From NCBI RefSeq assembly GCF_000719335.1, contig NZ_JOGB01000003.1, positions 62,001 through 126,000 of the forward strand: a stretch of DNA of 64,000 bases, given 5' to 3'. Shown one piece after another: positions 63,029-64,000 of the stretch (the first letter of the stretch is position 1; each line of letters opens with the position of its first letter). Origin of the DNA: Streptomyces sp. NRRL S-87. GTDB lineage: Bacteria; Actinomycetota; Actinomycetes; Streptomycetales; Streptomycetaceae. The position numbers and the translations under genes were made by a program. A model generated the notes under the pieces. The model ran no database searches and had not been told where the DNA came from. It saw only the letters and a program-made list of their open reading frames with translations.

Positions 63029-64000
63029 GCGAGCGACGTAGAGGTCTCGGGCGGGGGCTCGGCGCTCTGATCCCGGCGGCTCCGCAGGAGACGCCCGGCC
63101 CCGCGCTGGGGGCGGGGTCCACCTCCCCCTCCGCCGTACCCGTGCTGACCACCGACCGCGGGGTGGCCGCGGCCAAGGTGGCGTCCCTGCCGCAGGCCGG
63201 GGTGGCGCCCACCGCCGAGGTGCCGGCCCAGGCCGCGGCCCCGGACGCGGCCGTGGCCGGAGCGACCTTCGCCGAGCTGGAGCTGGACTCCATCACGCCG
63301 AACCCGCGCCAGCCCCGTGAGGTGTTCGACGAGGACGCGCTGGCGGAGCTGGTGACCTCGATCCAGGAGGTCGGCCTGCTCCAGCCCGTCGTGGTGCGGC
63401 AGCTGGGCGCCGAGCGGTACGAGCTCATCATGGGCGAGCGCCGCTGGCGGGCCTGCCGTGAGGCGGGTCTGGCGCGGATCCCGGCGATCATCCGTGCCAC
63501 GGACGACGACAAGCTCCTGCTGGACGCCCTCCTGGAGAACCTCCACCGGGCGCAGCTGAACCCCCTGGAGGAGGCGGCCGCGTACGACCAGCTGCTCCAG
63601 GACTTCAACTGCACCCACGACCAGCTGGCCGACCGGATCGGCCGGTCCCGTCCGCAGGTCTCCAACACCCTCCGCCTGCTGCGGCTGTCTCCGCCGGTGC
63701 AGCGCCGGGTGGCCGCCGGAGTGCTGTCCGCCGGTCACGCACGCGCGCTGCTCTCCGTGGAGGACTCGGAGGAGCAGGACCGGCTGGCGCACCGCATCGT
63801 GGCCGAGGGCCTGTCGGTGCGTGCGGTCGAAGAGATCGTGACGCTGATGGCCAGTGAGCCGAAGAGCTCGGTCAAGCCGAAGGGCCCGCGTGCCGGTGGC
63901 CGCGTCTCCCCGGCGCTGACGGATCTGGCCTCGCGGCTGTCGGACCGCTTCGAGACCCGGGTGAAGGTCGACCTGGGTCAGAAGAAGGGAAAGATCACCG
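63025..64000 (+). CDS. parB: Chromosome-partitioning protein ParB, partial (3' end outside window)
   Basis: Centromere-binding CTPase; 325 codons visible. Basic start [16 protein letters not shown], an Ala/Pro-rich leader, then the N-terminal domain with [24 protein letters not shown] and the CTP-binding [12 protein letters not shown] (about 140-150), [21 protein letters not shown], and the [28 protein letters not shown] (about 197-220) that reads parS. GTG at 63025 overlaps the parA stop. The dimerisation domain continues past 64000. Confidence 0.96.
   Translation, partial: MSERRRGLGRGLGALIPAAPQETPGPALGAGSTSPSAVPVLTTDRGVAAAKVASLPQAGVAPTAEVPAQAAAPDAAVAGATFAELELDSITPNPRQPREVFDEDALAELVTSIQEVGLLQPVVVRQLGAERYELIMGERRWRACREAGLARIPAIIRATDDDKLLLDALLENLHRAQLNPLEEAAAYDQLLQDFNCTHDQLADRIGRSRPQVSNTLRLLRLSPPVQRRVAAGVLSAGHARALLSVEDSEEQDRLAHRIVAEGLSVRAVEEIVTLMASEPKSSVKPKGPRAGGRVSPALTDLASRLSDRFETRVKVDLGQKKGKIT

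Overview
The window is a high-GC actinobacterial chromosome segment, almost certainly Streptomyces or a close relative. It spans the replication origin. Evidence: the order rpmH-dnaA-oriC-dnaN-gnd-recF-dciA-gyrB-gyrA, a DnaA of about 600 residues with a long low-complexity domain II, GTG starts and 4-base start/stop overlaps throughout, palindromic parS sites (GTTTCACGTGAAAC), and the linked fhaA-fhaB-pstP-rodA-pbpA-pknB cluster with class E sortases. Species cannot be assigned from the sequence alone.

Layout. Positions 1-24000 are metabolic and regulatory: the branched-chain keto-acid dehydrogenase E1 genes with a divergent Lrp-type regulator; two NarL-type two-component systems (2.9-4.7 kb and 21.3-23.7 kb); and a split phenylacetate (paa) locus. 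The paa locus has a TetR regulator plus 3-hydroxyacyl-CoA dehydrogenase, paaN, and the translationally coupled paaABCDE operon. It is interrupted by an rRNA/tRNA methyltransferase and an HTTM/DUF5819 membrane pair. A FadE-like acyl-CoA dehydrogenase with two KstR-like palindromes, a rhodanese, a J-domain protein, a DUF2252 protein and a MarR regulator follow. One palindrome, ACCGATCGTTCGGT, occurs at the paaH/paaN divergent promoter and upstream of paaA. A one-base variant lies in the bkd promoter region, which suggests one TetR regulon.

Positions 24-40 kb hold the cell-wall growth and Ser/Thr phosphorylation cluster (FHA proteins, PP2C phosphatase, RodA/FtsW, PBP2, PASTA kinase). Three class E sortases, a glutamine amidotransferase, DUF881, CrgA, a cluster of DnaA boxes, a rhomboid protease, a cyclophilin and a LysM protein follow, ending at tRNA-Ala. 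Positions 40-46 kb are accessory: an XRE-type protein, a second Ser/Thr kinase carrying a parS site inside its coding sequence, an exported protein, a DLW-39 small protein, and a caspase-family protein with an N-terminal HTH-like region next to tRNA-Ile.

Positions 45.7-64 kb are the replication and segregation core. DUF3566, gyrA, gyrB, dciA, recF, gnd, dnaN, oriC and dnaA are read leftward. rpmH, rnpA, yidD, yidC, jag/khpB, rsmG, parA and parB (cut by the window end) are read rightward. Two further parS sites and two DnaA boxes lie at the start of parA. Together the window couples initiation (DnaA/oriC), segregation (ParAB/parS), supercoiling (gyrase) and envelope growth control.
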